In this document: piece by piece, positions 1 through 11,429 of the stretch | Numbering within the stretch: the stretch's first letter is position 1 | Layout: each line of letters begins with the position of its first letter | Origin: Conus ventricosus | Taxonomy: Eukaryota > Mollusca > Gastropoda > Neogastropoda > Conidae | Direction: 5' to 3' | DNA: 64,000 nucleotides | Assembly (NCBI GenBank): GCA_018398815.1 | Contig: CM031616.1 | Coordinates: 73,530,922 to 73,594,921 of the forward strand | Program-made: the position numbers and the translations under genes | The notes under the pieces: generated by a model | Seen by the model: only the letters and a program-made list of their open reading frames with translations | What the model was told of the DNA's origin: nothing | Database searches by the model: none

Positions 1-20
1 GGGGGGGGTATGTTTTTCAG

Positions 21-168
21 GAAAGAAATCGGAATAAGAATTTTTTTCAAAATTGGCAATCAAAATTCTGAAGTTCTGGTGTCTTTTGGAATGCTAGCAG
101 ACGAAACCGAAGTCACAAGATCTTGTGTTCTTCACGATGCAGCTGTTGCAATGTGGTCAGAGGGTTGA
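21..168 (+). pseudogene. Possible terminal exon fragment, unknown protein
   Basis: A frame that is open from the window edge runs to a TGA at 166-168. It is preceded at 11-20 by a pyrimidine-rich tract ending in CAG that could serve as a splice acceptor. The roughly 49 encoded residues are mixed in composition, not low-complexity, and include VLVSFGMLADETEV. I recognise no family. It could be the last coding exon of a gene lying to the left, but a chance open frame of this length is common in AT-rich DNA. Confidence is therefore low. Confidence 0.2.
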
Positions 169-1368
169 AGGCCTTGAAGGCAAGGCGATGTCATGCTTCG
201 ACATGGGCAAGACACTGCAAAAGTGAAAAAGATTGATAAAAATTTTTTTGAACAAACAGTCCTGCAGACCTGTTTTTCTATAGATTTTGCCAGATTTTGT
301 ACATGTTTCATGATAAGACAGTCATTAAGACAAACTTCAAAGAAATACATCTGAAAAAAGAATTCTAGAGGCGAAGTTCTTGAGCAGTAATTGCACTTGT
401 AACTTTAGTTGTGTGTGGAGGGGAGGGGGGGGGGGGGGAGGGGTGGGGGTGTGGGGCTTAGACCAAAGAGTGAAAGCTCTTGTTAATTTAACTTCAGTTT
501 GCAAGATCGTGACAAGCTGTATCTGATCCTTCAACAATACACCCTGAAACAAGGGGGGAAAAAAAGAGAAAAGAAAAGGCAAGAGAGCATGCTGGTAAAT
601 CAGGTTTGAAAGTAATTTGGTTTAGAATGAACCTGTTTTTACCGTAGTTGATGCAAGACCAGGTGATTACTATGTGAAGAAGCCCCTGCTGCATGATGGC
701 AGGTGAACATGAAAGGAATGCCTCCCCCTCCCCCCTTTCCCACCCCACTTTGGCTTTAAAAAAAAATTAGAATTTGGTACGCACTTTGTCAACAATATGC
801 TGGTTTTTGTAAAGTAGTAGACCAAGAGCAGTTTCAGGGTGAACAGGGCCTGCTTGTGGTTGATCGGAAAAGTTGGCGATACAGCACTTGGCAGATCACA
901 CCAGTTTGTTAACAAATTTCAAATACTTCCCCCCGAGTCAGGGAGGGACTTTCCTCAGGACTTTTCTCCTCCCCCCCCCCCCCCACAGCTGTGTAATTTG
1001 TTTTGCTGTCAGTTCTTTCATTCATTACATCCAGAGAGAACAGTGGCTGGACTATTTTATAACACCTTATTCACTAAATACTAGATTCGCACAGAGACTG
1101 AGAAATAACCGTATCTTCTGACAAAGAGAGTCGGGGTAGAAGAGAGGAGATGGCAGCTTGCAAGCACTGGCTGGCAGAGACCAACAGAAGGGGGCTTTCC
1201 CACCAGCTGGGAGGGACTGTTTGTTGACGCTGACTGCTGGTGTCACAGCTATATTTAGGGCTGTTGTGGTGGGGTACTGTTGGCTACACTCCTGTATTGA
1301 CTAAAGGGCCCCCTACCTGGATTTCAGGGAAACAGCTTTTCTTTAGTGCATGACACAGCTGTCTTGTG
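169..1368. other. Non-coding single-copy DNA
   Basis: AT-rich sequence with a poly-G tract near 420-445, a C-rich run near 720-745 and a poly-C tract near 969-985. Open frames are all under 85 codons and show no coding signature. Nothing else was recognised. Confidence 0.6.
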
Positions 1369-2288
1369 ATGGACGAGCTGTACAAATTAAAATGGATGAG
1401 CTGTACAAATTAAAATGGATGAGCTGTACAAATTAAAATGGATGAGCTGTACACATTAAAATGGATGAGCTGTACAAATTAAAATGGATGAGCTGTACAA
1501 ATTAAAATGGATGAGCTGTACAAATTAAAATGGACGAGCTGTACAAATTAAAATGGACGAGCTGTACACATTAAAATGGATGAGCTGTACACATTAAAAT
1601 GGATGAACTGTACAAATTAAAATGGATGAACTGTACAAATTAAAATGGATGAGCTGTTCTAATTAAAATGGATGAGCTGTTCTAATTAAAATGGATGAGC
1701 TATACAAATTAAAATGGATGAGCTGTACAAATTAAAATGGATGAGCTGTTCTAATTAAAATGGATGAGCTGTACAAATTAAAATGGATGAGCTGTTCTAA
1801 TTGATATTGAAGAGGTGCACAAATTAATATTGATGGGCTGTACAAATTGAGATTCATGAGCTGCATAAATTGATATTGATGAGGTATACAAATTGATATT
1901 GATGAGCTGTAAAAAATATATAAAGATGAGCTGTGCTTATTAATATTGATTAGCTGTACTAATATTGATTGTACAAATTAATATTAATGAGCTGCACAGT
2001 TGATGAGCTGTACAAACTAATATTGATGAGCTGTACAAATTAATATTCATGAGCTTTACAAATTAATATTGATGAGCTGTACAAGTCAGTATCGATGAGG
2101 TGAACACATTAATGTTGATGAGGTGTACAAATTAATGTTGAGCTGTACACATTAATATTGATGAGCTGTACAAATTGATAATCATGAGCTGTACACATTA
2201 ATATTGATGAGCTGTACCCGTTGATAATCATGAGCTGTACACATTAATATTGATGACCTGTACACATTAATATTGATGAGTTGTATGC
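1369..2288. repeat. 23-bp tandem array, about 40 copies
   Basis: The unit is 23 bp with core GATGAGCTGTACAAATT. The left half (to about 1800) is homogeneous and carries AAAATG between cores. The right half is diverged and carries a TAATATT spacer instead, with indels that break the period. The gradient from homogeneous to diverged suggests that recent expansion affected the left side only. No coding role is apparent. Confidence 0.95.
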
Positions 2289-3366
2289 AGGGGAAGCTGA
2301 CGCCCAACTCTTTGTTTCAGACTCGCCTGCCCTGGTGGAGGACGTGCAGACGGCGTGCCTGGTTCAGCCCTCCCAGTTCACTTTTGGTGACCTCCAGTAG
2401 ACCGCACCACCCACCTCCCGCCCACCAAGTAGCACTGGCTTCCAAGTGCAGGGGCAGGGAGGGCACAACTTGTTTTTCCCTGTATTAATACTAAATCAGT
2501 GTGTGCTTCCTCATCAGTGGCTGAAGGGGAAAAAGAAGAAAACAGTTACTCACCGGAACGACGAAATCATGTTTGATATATATTCAAGGGTCTTCAGATG
2601 TTTGAAAATGTTATGGTGCATAACTGTATTTTTAGACCTCCAAGGCTAAGTACTCTGAACCTCAAGGACGTGGGGGTGGTGGAGGGGAGTTGGAAAGCAA
2701 GAGCTTGATTTTTCGAGCAAACACAACGACCACAAGAGCAGTTCATTTTATGATTAGATCGAGTGCAATTGGAAAATGAGCTCAAACACAAACTTGTGAT
2801 ACTATGAAAACAAAAGAAATGACCATTTGTAACCAAAGAGTGCATCTGTTTGTTAGTAAGGTGATGAGTTTGTCGATCTGATCAGTGATAATCAGCTTCA
2901 GGTTTGTAAAGAATTCCGGTGAAGTCCATTTGACATGTAACGCCGAACCTTTTTGTCGCAAAATGTCCATAGACCATAATCTGTAGAATTCCTTGTCATA
3001 TTATTTATGGCCTATAGAAGCAATGCATATCTCACTTTCTCCTTCACCATTTGTACATAAACTTATGATGTAGGTATGATGTTTTGTTTAGTGGTTTATC
3101 ATGAATTTTGGGAGATTTTTCAAGAGGAACTGCAAGGAAAAAAGCCAGGAGAGGAAGGGGGAGTGACAATAAAATGATGCCATCATTATTTTGCTCTTTG
3201 CTTGAGCTCCTGGGAGTGGATTTGTGCAGTATCCTCGTGATGTTATGCGGATCAGGTCGAGAACAAGGATTGTGGCATCTGATGTTGAAAATAGAAAGAA
3301 AAAAAACATGTTAAGGCTAGAAGTAGATAAAATCTTTTTTTTTTCCCCTAAATAATTTTTGCTGTA
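2289..3366. other. Non-coding single-copy DNA
   Basis: Mixed AT-rich sequence without a recognisable gene, repeat or element. Open frames on both strands are short (up to 83 codons) and overlap one another. Confidence 0.55.
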
Positions 3367-3533
3367 ATATACTTGAGCCTTGTGTGTGGTTTAAGGATCA
3401 GATGTGTTAGTTTTCAGCTGGCTATGTGACATGAGAAACTCCGTTGCCGTATATACTTGAGCCTTGTGTGTGGTTTAAGGATCAGATGTATCAGTTTTCA
3501 GCTGGTCATGTGACATGAGAAACTCCGTTGCAG
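3367..3533. repeat. Tandem duplication, 84-bp unit, two copies
   Basis: Two nearly identical 84-bp copies begin with ATATACTTGAGCC at 3367 and 3451. They differ by only a few bases, so the duplication is recent. Confidence 0.95.
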
Positions 3534-3959
3534 ATGGTGTATGCCGTGAAGAATTATTAACCGTCTTTAGTGTGCACTTACCTGAGCTTAGTTACGCCGA
3601 AAACCCATCGGCAAGGTAAGTAACTCCGTAATTTGAACATGGTTACCCAATTTAAAAATTAATTTAAAAGAGAGGAAAGGAAATAGTGAAATGAAAATAA
3701 TTTTAAAAATTCCTACGAATATATATATTGCTATATCATAAGTTTGAAGAATATCATATGAGCCATTTACTCGGGGGGGGAAAAAAAAAATCTTCTTCAG
3801 AACGTTCTTCCGAATCATACCTGGAACATCATCCCAGTCGAAATCTAGGTCACTCTAAGCTTCATTACCCAGCACTTTCACTAAGTCTTATGCCGTAAAT
3901 CCTACAAATCACAGTATCTTCATCACTAAATTTCGTTATAGAACGGCAGAAATCAAGGT
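3534..3959. other. Non-coding spacer left of the promoter-like island
   Basis: AT-rich sequence with a G8-A10 run at 3773-3790. No gene is seen. Confidence 0.5.
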
Positions 3960-4235
3960 TAGCGATGGCGAAAAACAGCATTTCGACCACAAAACTTAAA
4001 AAATTCGTAACTCGAGAACTACGGCACGTATCAATTCGCGGTTTTTTGCAAACGGAAGTAAATGGCCACAGGAAGAAGGCAGTCACGTTCTCGCGAGACT
4101 TCCTTTTCTACGAGAAATATGGCGGCGCCCATTGTTGCCACGTGTTTTACAGGCGCTGGCAGTTGCTCAGCATTTTGGCCGTGTGATTTCCGGTTGGGCG
4201 CTAGCGGGTTCTCGCCTGTCAAGAGGGTTAATGTG
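3960..4235 (+). promoter_or_regulatory. CpG-rich promoter-like island (TCTCGCGAGA and YY1-type motifs)
   Basis: This stretch is much richer in CpG than its AT-rich surroundings. It contains a perfect TCTCGCGAGA palindrome at 4089-4098 and, 20 bases further on, AAATATGGCGGCGCC (4115-4129). The second matches the ATGGCGGC core of YY1-type sites, which in animal promoters often lie just downstream of the transcription start and may supply the start codon. Both motifs are known from TATA-less housekeeping promoters. The YY1-type orientation suggests transcription to the right. An open frame beginning MAAPIVATCF starts at the ATG in this site, but it runs only to 4265 and I cannot assign it to a protein. 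No TATA box is evident. Confidence 0.45.
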
Positions 4236-4272
4236 TGTTCTCAGGAAAATTTCTGTAGATTTTGATGAGGTT

Positions 4273-4593
4273 GTTGCCTGTAGTAATAACAACAGTTTGT
4301 GGAGTGTCAGCATGGCTGCCATGAAGAATGGTTAATGTGTGTTGCCTGTAGTAATAACAACAGTTTGTGGAGTGTCAGCATGGCTGCCATGAAGAATGGT
4401 TAATGTGTGTTGCCTGTAGTAATAACAACAGTTTGTGGAGTGTCAGCATGGCTGCCATGAAGAATGGTTAATGTGTGTTGCCTGTAGTAATAACAACAGT
4501 TTGTGGAGTGTCAGCATGGCTGCCATGAAGAATGGTTAATGTGTGTTGCCTGTAGTAATAACAACAGTTTGTGGAGTGTCAGCATGGCTGCCG
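4273..4593. repeat. 68-bp tandem array, five copies
   Basis: Near-identical 68-bp units start with GTTGCCTGTAGTAATAACAA at 4273, 4341, 4409, 4477 and 4545. Each contains the sequence CATGGCTGCCATG, a short palindrome. The array begins about 150 bp downstream of the candidate promoter. Confidence 0.95.
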
Positions 4594-4970
4594 GAGGTCT
4601 GCTGCAGAAGAAGTTGCTCATGTTGTGGTTGCTTTGTTGCACGATGGAGATGAAGAAACTGTCACAGGATAGGAGAGTAATGATTTAGTGGATCAACCTG
4701 ACAGCGATTCTTGGTTTGGGAGGCGAACTTGCCAGAGATGAAAGGATACAACATTGAAGGAGTTCATGTGACTAAAAGAACATTAGTTGAAATTATCCAG
4801 TTCATTTCAGTGCGTAGGTGCAGGACAGTTGAAGTATTTTAAGGTAAACACGTATATTTTTTGCCTTCAGATTGAAGTCATGGAATTTATTGACCACACA
4901 ATGTACAAAAAGTGTTGTAGAAATTGACTGGTAGCACTCATAATGAAGTGTGTAAGGGCATTGCAGGGCT
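4594..4970. other. Spacer, nothing recognised
   Basis: Single-copy sequence. A short open frame continues out of the 68-bp array to about 4688. No other signal was found. Confidence 0.5.
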
Positions 4971-6215
4971 GTGTGCATAGTGGACCTGGACGGCAGTGCT
5001 TTGTTGGCCGTGTGCATAGTGGACCTGGACGGCAGTGCTTTGTTGGCCATGTGCTGTCCGTCCGGGAGAAAAACCGTTGCCCTGGTTCATCTCTTGTCCA
5101 GCTTACTAGTTACGGCCAAAGCCGTGCATGGTGAACACGGAACGACCTGTGTGATGAGAGCCGTGATTTTGCCCGGTTGTGCAAACTGTACTTTCTCTGG
5201 CTGTCCGGATGAAGGGACCAAACTCCTCCTCTGATTTTTTTTTACTCTGTTTATCTTTCTTTCCAACATGGACGACGAAAAACTCATCGCTTGCATGAGG
5301 GTCAGATCATTTATTTACACAAAAAATGACAAGAATCATACTAACAGAGATGTTCTCTCTGCTGCTTCGGACAACATAGTGCCAGAAGTGGGAGAAAATG
5401 GTAACTAGTAAAATTTAACAAAATTACAAACAAATCTTCAACTTTAGTTCCAATACTATTCATGTTAACAAAAAGTGCATGTTAACAAAAAGTGCCAGTC
5501 ATGGATATGTTATCTACAAAAACTAAGAAGCATCCACATTGATTCAAAAGTCCATGAAGGTCTTATTACTGTTTTATTCAATGCATATTGACATTTTATT
5601 CTACGTTTTGAAAATCAGAATGTTTTAAACAAATTGGTGAATCGTCGGCGTTAGATCCAATACTAATATCAAGAAAAAGTGCCTGTCTCTGTTTGGGTCT
5701 AGCTGTGCACGCTTCCTTGGTCCCCGGACAACTGGATGGGGCACGGTCTTGTTATGCACGGCCAGGTCCACTATGCACACTTCCTTGGTCCCCGGACAAC
5801 TGGATGGGGCACGGTCTTGTTATGCACGGCCAGGTCCACTATGCACACTTCCTTGGTCCCCGGACGACTGGATGGGGCACGGCCTTGTTATGCACGGCCA
5901 GGGCCAGGTCCACTATGCACACTTCCTTGGTCCCCGGACGACTGGATGGGGCACGGCCTTGTTATGCACGGCCAGGGCCAGGTCCACTATGCACACTTCC
6001 TTGGTCCCCGGACGACTGGATGGGGCACGGCCTTGTTATGCACGGCCAGGGCCAGGTCCACTATGCACACTTCCTTGGTCCCCGGACGACTGGATGGGGC
6101 ACGGCCTTATGCACGGCCAGGGCCAGGTCCACTATGCACACTTCCTTGGTCCCCGGACGACTGGATGGGGCACGGCCTTGTTATGCACGGCCAGGTCCAG
6201 GTCCACTATGCACAC
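4971..6215. mobile_element. Possible terminal-inverted-repeat element, right end amplified
   Basis: The left edge carries GTGTGCATAGTGGACCTGG (4971, repeated at 5010 with a 39-bp period). The right edge ends at 6215 with the inverse, CCAGGTCCACTATGCACAC. The two facing copies bracket about 1.24 kb of AT-rich DNA plus the 68-74 bp array, whose units each contain the right-end sequence. This is consistent with a non-autonomous DNA transposon whose right terminus expanded into a tandem array. I found no clear target-site duplication and no transposase, so an inverted arrangement of satellite pieces remains possible. Confidence 0.35.
5703..6215. repeat. 68-74 bp GC-rich tandem array, seven copies
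   Basis: CTTCCTTGGTCCCCGG recurs at 5712, 5780, 5848, 5922, 5996, 6070 and 6141. The first two periods are 68 bp. Later units gained six bases (GGCCAG) to 74, and one unit lost five bases. The frames stay open and give spurious ORFs of up to 186 codons. This array is much more GC-rich than its flanks. Confidence 0.95.
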
Positions 6216-6440
6216 AGCCTAACGTTAAGCATACTATTATGATTAAATTGTAAAAGTAAGCATAAAATCAATATTAAATCATGTATTGCATGTATGGCCT
6301 TGTTATTTTGTGTAAGGTTATCGAATTTTTTTGAAATATGACCTCAATATGTTGTCATGAGATGATGATGAATCTGTTTTTAGTATGTTGCCATCAAGTT
6401 AATATTGTGATCAAGTTAATATTGTGTGCTTAACAATCAG

Positions 6441-6985
6441 CATGTTCTAGAACAGGTTTTCAGGGAGAGGAATGAGGCATTGTGTAGAGAGTGTATATAT
6501 GATGGTTTGTTCTGCATGTTCTAGAACAGGTTTTTAGGGAGAGGAATGAGGCATTGTGTAGAAGTGTATATATGATGGTTTGTTCTGCATGTTCTAGAAC
6601 AGGTTTTCAGGGAGAGGAATGAGGCATTGTGTAGAGAGTGTACATATGATGGTTTGTTCTGCATGTTCTGGAACAGGTTTTCAGGGAGAGGAATGAGGCA
6701 TTGTGTAGAGAGTGTACAGATGAGGGTTTGTTCTGCATGTTCTAGAACAATTTGTGAAGGAGAGGAACGAGGCATTGTGTAGGAAGTGTAAATATGTTGG
6801 TTTGTTCTGCATGTTCTAGAACAGTTTGTGATATGTAGAAGTGTAAATATGGTGGCTTGTTCTGCATGTTCTAGAACAGTTTCTTTGGAAAGGACAAGAA
6901 TGAGGCATTGTGTAGAGAGTGTACAGATGATGGTGGCTTGTTCTGCATGTTCTAGAACAGTTTCTTTGGAAAGGACAAGAATGAG
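6441..6985. repeat. Eight-copy array carrying TTCTAGAA palindromes
   Basis: CATGTTCTAGAACA occurs at 6441, 6515, 6588, 6662 (one base changed), 6736, 6810, 6865 and 6946. The period is mostly 73-74 bp, with one short and one longer unit. The conserved palindrome TTCTAGAA has the inverted TTC-NN-GAA arrangement of a minimal heat-shock element. No gene is seen next to it. Confidence 0.9.
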
Positions 6986-7776
6986 GCATAGGAAATGTAT
7001 ATTTGATTGTTTGCGTGACTGCTTGGCTATCAACATACTCTTTTTGAAGTTTATTGATTTATTCCAATGTGGTACCATTGTTTTCATTGGATACATTTTT
7101 TTGAGGAGTTGGAGGAGGGGGTTTATGTAGAGCTAACGTGACTGTGTGTCAGGCGGCAAGCCAACACAAACACTGGCAATCTGGAACGACTTGGCAGTTA
7201 TCGAACAGCATCAATTTGTCTGCTAGAGGTGTGTATCCTGCCATGGCATCAGTGCTACGCTTTGGCAGTAGCATGCTACAATTTTGTCGTTAAGGCTGTG
7301 CTGTTACTTTTGTGTCAAAAGGTTAGGTCAGAAGAAAACTGTTCATGGACCTCATGGTGACTGAAGCGGAGGCCAGACAGGGTGAAACTTTTTGTTGTTG
7401 TTGTTGTCGTACCCCGGCTTAAAAACTCCAGGGATCATCCGAGCAGCAAAAGTACTTGAACACTATAGCACAAATGCATCAGCTGGGGATGAGAACATTA
7501 CGTGTGTGACCGTTTTTGATGACCCCGCCATGTGGGCCACCACACTCTGACTTCGGGGGAAAACTTTTGACTTTAAACTCAGTTCATCAAACTGTGGCCA
7601 AGGTCAGTATGGAAAGGAAGAAAAAGCCAAAGAAAATTACTATGGAAGATTGCGATCTTGCTGCCTTATCAACTGGTTTTGCTGGTGAACATTTTGACTT
7701 TCTGTAGGGCAAGTTGAAACCTTAAAAAATTTCTGTGTTCTTAGTCTGCCATCAGTGGAATGCGAAGCGAGGTGCG
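6986..7776. other. Spacer between two arrays
   Basis: Single-copy sequence with a short (GTT)n run near 7390. A 63-codon open frame at 7516-7707 has no recognisable domain. Nothing else was identified. Confidence 0.5.
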
Positions 7777-9000
7777 ACTAAAAGAGCTCTTACGATACTG
7801 CATCGAAGTGTTGCACCTAAATTTGGAATGGTACACTAAAAGAGCTCTTACGATACTGCATCGAAGTGTTGCACCTAAATGTGGAATGGTACACTAAAAG
7901 AGCTCTTACGATACTGCATCGAAGTGTTGCACTTAAATTTGGAATGGTGCACTAAAAGAGCTCTTACGATACTGCATCGAAGTGTTGCACCTAAATTTGG
8001 AATGGTACACTAAAAGAGCTCTTAGGATACTGCATCGAAGTGTTGCACCTAAATTTGGAATGGTACACTAAAAGAGCTCTTACGATACTGCATCGAAGTG
8101 TTGCACCTAAATGTGGAATGGTACACTAAAAGAGCTCTTACGATACTGCATCGAAGTGTTGCACTTAAATTTGGAATGGTGCACTAAAAGAGCTCTTACG
8201 ATACTGCATCGAAGTGTTGCACCTAAATTTGGAATGGTACACTAAAAGAGCTCTTAGGATACTGCATCGAAGTGTTGCACCTAAATTTGGAATGGTACAC
8301 TAAAAGAGCTCTTACGATACTGCATCGAAGTGTTGCACCTAAATGTGGAATGGTACACTAAAAGAGCTCTTACGATACTGCATCGAAGTGTTGCACTTAA
8401 ATTTGGAATGGTACACTAAAAGAGCTCTTACGATACTGCATCGAAGTGTTGCACTTAAATTTGGAATGGTACACTAAAAGAGCTCTTAGGATACTGCATC
8501 GAAGTGTTGCACTTAACTTTGGAATGGTACACTAAAAGAGCTCTTACGATACTGCATCGAAGTGTTGCACTTAAATTTGGAATGGTGCACTAAAAGAGCT
8601 CTTACGATACTGCATCGAAGTGTTGCACTTAACTTTGGAATGGTACACTAAAAGAGCTCTTACGATACTGCATCGAAGTGTTGCACTTAAATTTGGAATG
8701 GTGCACTAAAAGAGCTCTTACGATACTGCATCGAAGTGTTGCACTTAAATTTGGAATGGTACACTAAAAGAGCTCTTACGATACTGCATCGAAGTGTTGC
8801 ACTTAAATGTGGAATGGTACACTAAAAGAGCTCTTACGATACTGCATCGAAGTGTTGCACTTAAATTTGGAATGGTACACTAAAAGAGCTCTTACGATAC
8901 TGCATCGAAGTGTTGCACTTAAATTTGGAATGGTACACTAAAAGAGCTCTTACGATACTGCATCGAAGTGTTGCACTTAAATTTGGAATGGTACACTAAA
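7777..9000. repeat. 58-bp tandem array, 21 copies, with higher-order pattern
   Basis: The unit is 58 bp and starts ACTAAAAGAGCTCTTACG, with a GAGCTC site in each. Diagnostic variants (CCTAAATTT, CCTAAATGT, CTTAAATTT, GTAC or GTGC at the end, CTTAGG for CTTACG) recur in the same order in the left half of the array. This indicates a four-unit block of 232 bp duplicated as a whole. Identity between units is very high. Confidence 0.97.
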
Positions 9001-9379
9001 AAGTGTCAAGATGCTGCTACGCTTTGTGCTTTTGAGATTTGGGCAGCTGTGTGACTCCATGTGGGAAAGCATTCTTTAGGGTACAGCCCAGGGCGGATGT
9101 CCCACAGACCAACCAAAGAAGTCCTGGGTCGACTGCACTGGTTACAGTACCTTTGCCCTGTGGCCCATGACTGAAGTGTAAACACTTCTGACTGTCTTGT
9201 CTGTCTCTGCATCAGTGCGGCCTGCAGCCTCTGGACGATGTAAGAATCACATCAGAAACTGCATGTGCACATGTTGCATACTGCCGTTCCTTTAGAAGAT
9301 TGTTGGACTGTCCTGGAGGGCTTTGTCTTTTATCATGTGCGATGGATTTTTTTTTTTAACTTAAAAAAGTTATGTACAG

Positions 9380-9828
9380 CCATTTCGTGCTTTTTGCTGT
9401 GATGTAGTTTTTTTGACTAAAATACTCATTATCTTGTTCGTTTTACATTATTCCCTTGAGTGGTGAACGTTGTTTTTTACATAGTAGATCTGTGTCAACA
9501 AATTTGAGAGTAGTCGTACTTTTTGCAGACTTTCAAGATGTGAATGTTCCAGTAAATTTCATTGTCCCCTGTGACAAAGGACAAAACAGACTGTGGTACC
9601 TGGTTGCCTGTCTGCCTGCCTGATCCTTGTTTACAAGGATTCCACAGTGTGTCATTAATGAGTATTTTCCATTGACAGTAAGGGGTTAATGACGTATAGA
9701 TCGACAATGTTGTACAGGTCTTTGGTTGATTTTTCTGTGTAAGAAATGCTTTACAATTTTTGTGCACTCATGAAATGTTTTGAAGTGTTTATTAGTACAG
9801 TGTTAATGTATTGTAGCCAAATAACGCT

Positions 9829-9864
<36 letters not shown>

Positions 9865-10130
9865 GATCACAGTTTTTTCGGATTTGCTGCGAGTGTTTTT
9901 TTTCATGCTTTTTTTTTGCTGTTGTTGAGCATATTAAGCTTTCCTACGCATGTAAATTCTTCTTCCTGTCCCCTCCCCAACCTCCAATATTGTGAAGAAA
10001 TATTGGGGTGGCAGCATGCATAGATGTAAATGTTTCATAGATGGTCTGTGGATTTATGTTGTGATCATTTTGTATCGGCTATTTGGTTCGGTGGAGGTTA
10101 TTAATTTATAGTATTAATAGTAGTCGGATT
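9380..10130. repeat. Segmental duplicate, copy A
   Basis: Non-coding segment colinear with copy B at 11430-12390. Shared landmarks include CAAATTTGAGAGTA, GGTACCTGGTTGCCT, ACAGGTCTTTGGTT, GAGCATATTAAGCTTT and GATGGTCTGTGG, in the same order and spacing apart from small indels. A pure poly-G run of about 32 bases (9832-9863) sits inside copy A and is absent from copy B. The copies are clearly diverged, so the duplication is old. Confidence 0.85.
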
Positions 10131-11299
10131 GATCAGCATTAAGCAGGTGGGTGCGTTTTGTCAGTGAGCAGATATTAGGTTCATTGCAACATAATGGGGC
10201 AGTGAGCAGACATTAGGGTCATTGCAACATAATGGGGCCACCATGAGGTCATGATTGATCAGCATTAAGCAGGTGGGTGCGTTTTGTCGGTGAGCAGACA
10301 TTAGGTTCATTGCAACATAATGGGGTGACCATGAGGTCATGATTGATCAGCATTAAGCAGGTGGGTGTGTTTTGTCAGTGAGCAGACATTAGGTTCATTG
10401 CAACATAATGGGGTGACCATGAGGTCATGATTGATCAGCATTAAGCAGGTGGGTGCGTTTTGTCAGTGAGCAGACATTAGGTTCATTGCAACATAATGGG
10501 GTGACCATGAGGTCATGATTGATCAGTATTAAGCAGGTGGGTGTGTTTTGTCAGTGAGCAGACATTAGGTTCATTGCAACATAATGGGGTGACCATGAGG
10601 TCATGATTGATCAGCATTAAGCAGGTGGGTGTGTTTTGTCGGTGAGCAGACATTAGGTTCATTGCAACATAATGGGGTGACCATGAGGTCATGATTGATC
10701 AGCATTAAGCAGGTGGGTGCGTTTTGTCAGTGAGCAGACATTAGGTTCATTGCAACATAATGGGGCCACCATGAGGTCATGATTGATCAGCATTAAGCAG
10801 GTGGGTGCGTTTTGTCAGTGAGCAGACATTGGGTTCATTGCAACATAATGGGGCCACCATGAGGTCATGATTGATCAGCATTAAGCAGGTGGGTGCGTTT
10901 TGTCAGTGAGCAGACATTAGGTTCATTGCAACATAATGGGGTGACCATGAGGTCATGATTGATCAGCATTAAGCAGGTGGGTGCGTTTTGTCAGTGAGCA
11001 GACATTAGGTTCATTGCAACATAATGGGGTGACATGAGGTCATGATTGATCAGCATTAAGCAGGTGGGTGCGTTTTGTCAGTGAGCAGACATTAGGTTCA
11101 TTGCAACATAATGGAGTGACATGAGGTCATGATTGATCAGCATTAAGCAGGTGGGTGCGTTTTGTCAGTGAGCAGACATTAGGTTCATTGCAACATAATG
11201 GGGTGACATGAGGTCATGATTGATCAGCATTAAGCAGGTGGGTGCGTTTTGTCGGTGAGCAGACATTAGGTTCATTGCAACATAATGGGGCCACCATCA
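10131..11299. repeat. 88-bp tandem array, about 13 copies
   Basis: GATCAGCATTAAGCAGG recurs at 10131, 10257 and then every 88 bp (10345 to 10961), followed by 86-bp units to 11219. The array starts exactly where copy A of the flanking segmental duplication ends (GATCAGCATTAA, matched by GATGAGCATTAG in copy B). Repeat expansion therefore happened at the duplication junction. Confidence 0.95.
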
Positions 11300-11429
11300 G
11301 GTCAAGCAGCTTGGTTGTCATTTCACAATGGACCATGTTTCCCAAGCTGACACGTGAGTGCATGAGGAAGGGGAGAGAAGCTGTATTGCATGGTCTGGGA
11401 GATAAACCAACCCTTTGTTTTTTTGCTCT

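Noticed and set aside
1369..1800. ATGGACGAGCTGTACAAA in the 23-bp array, identical to the end of engineered fluorescent-protein genes (MDELYK)
   Set aside because: The match covers only about 18 bases, occurs inside a natural satellite with many variants (GATGAG, AACTG, TTCTAA), and no other reporter or vector sequence is present. I treat it as coincidence.
7777..9000. CRISPR-like regular repeats
   Set aside because: The repeats are contiguous without unique spacers, there are no cas genes and the setting is an animal genome. The same holds for the other arrays.
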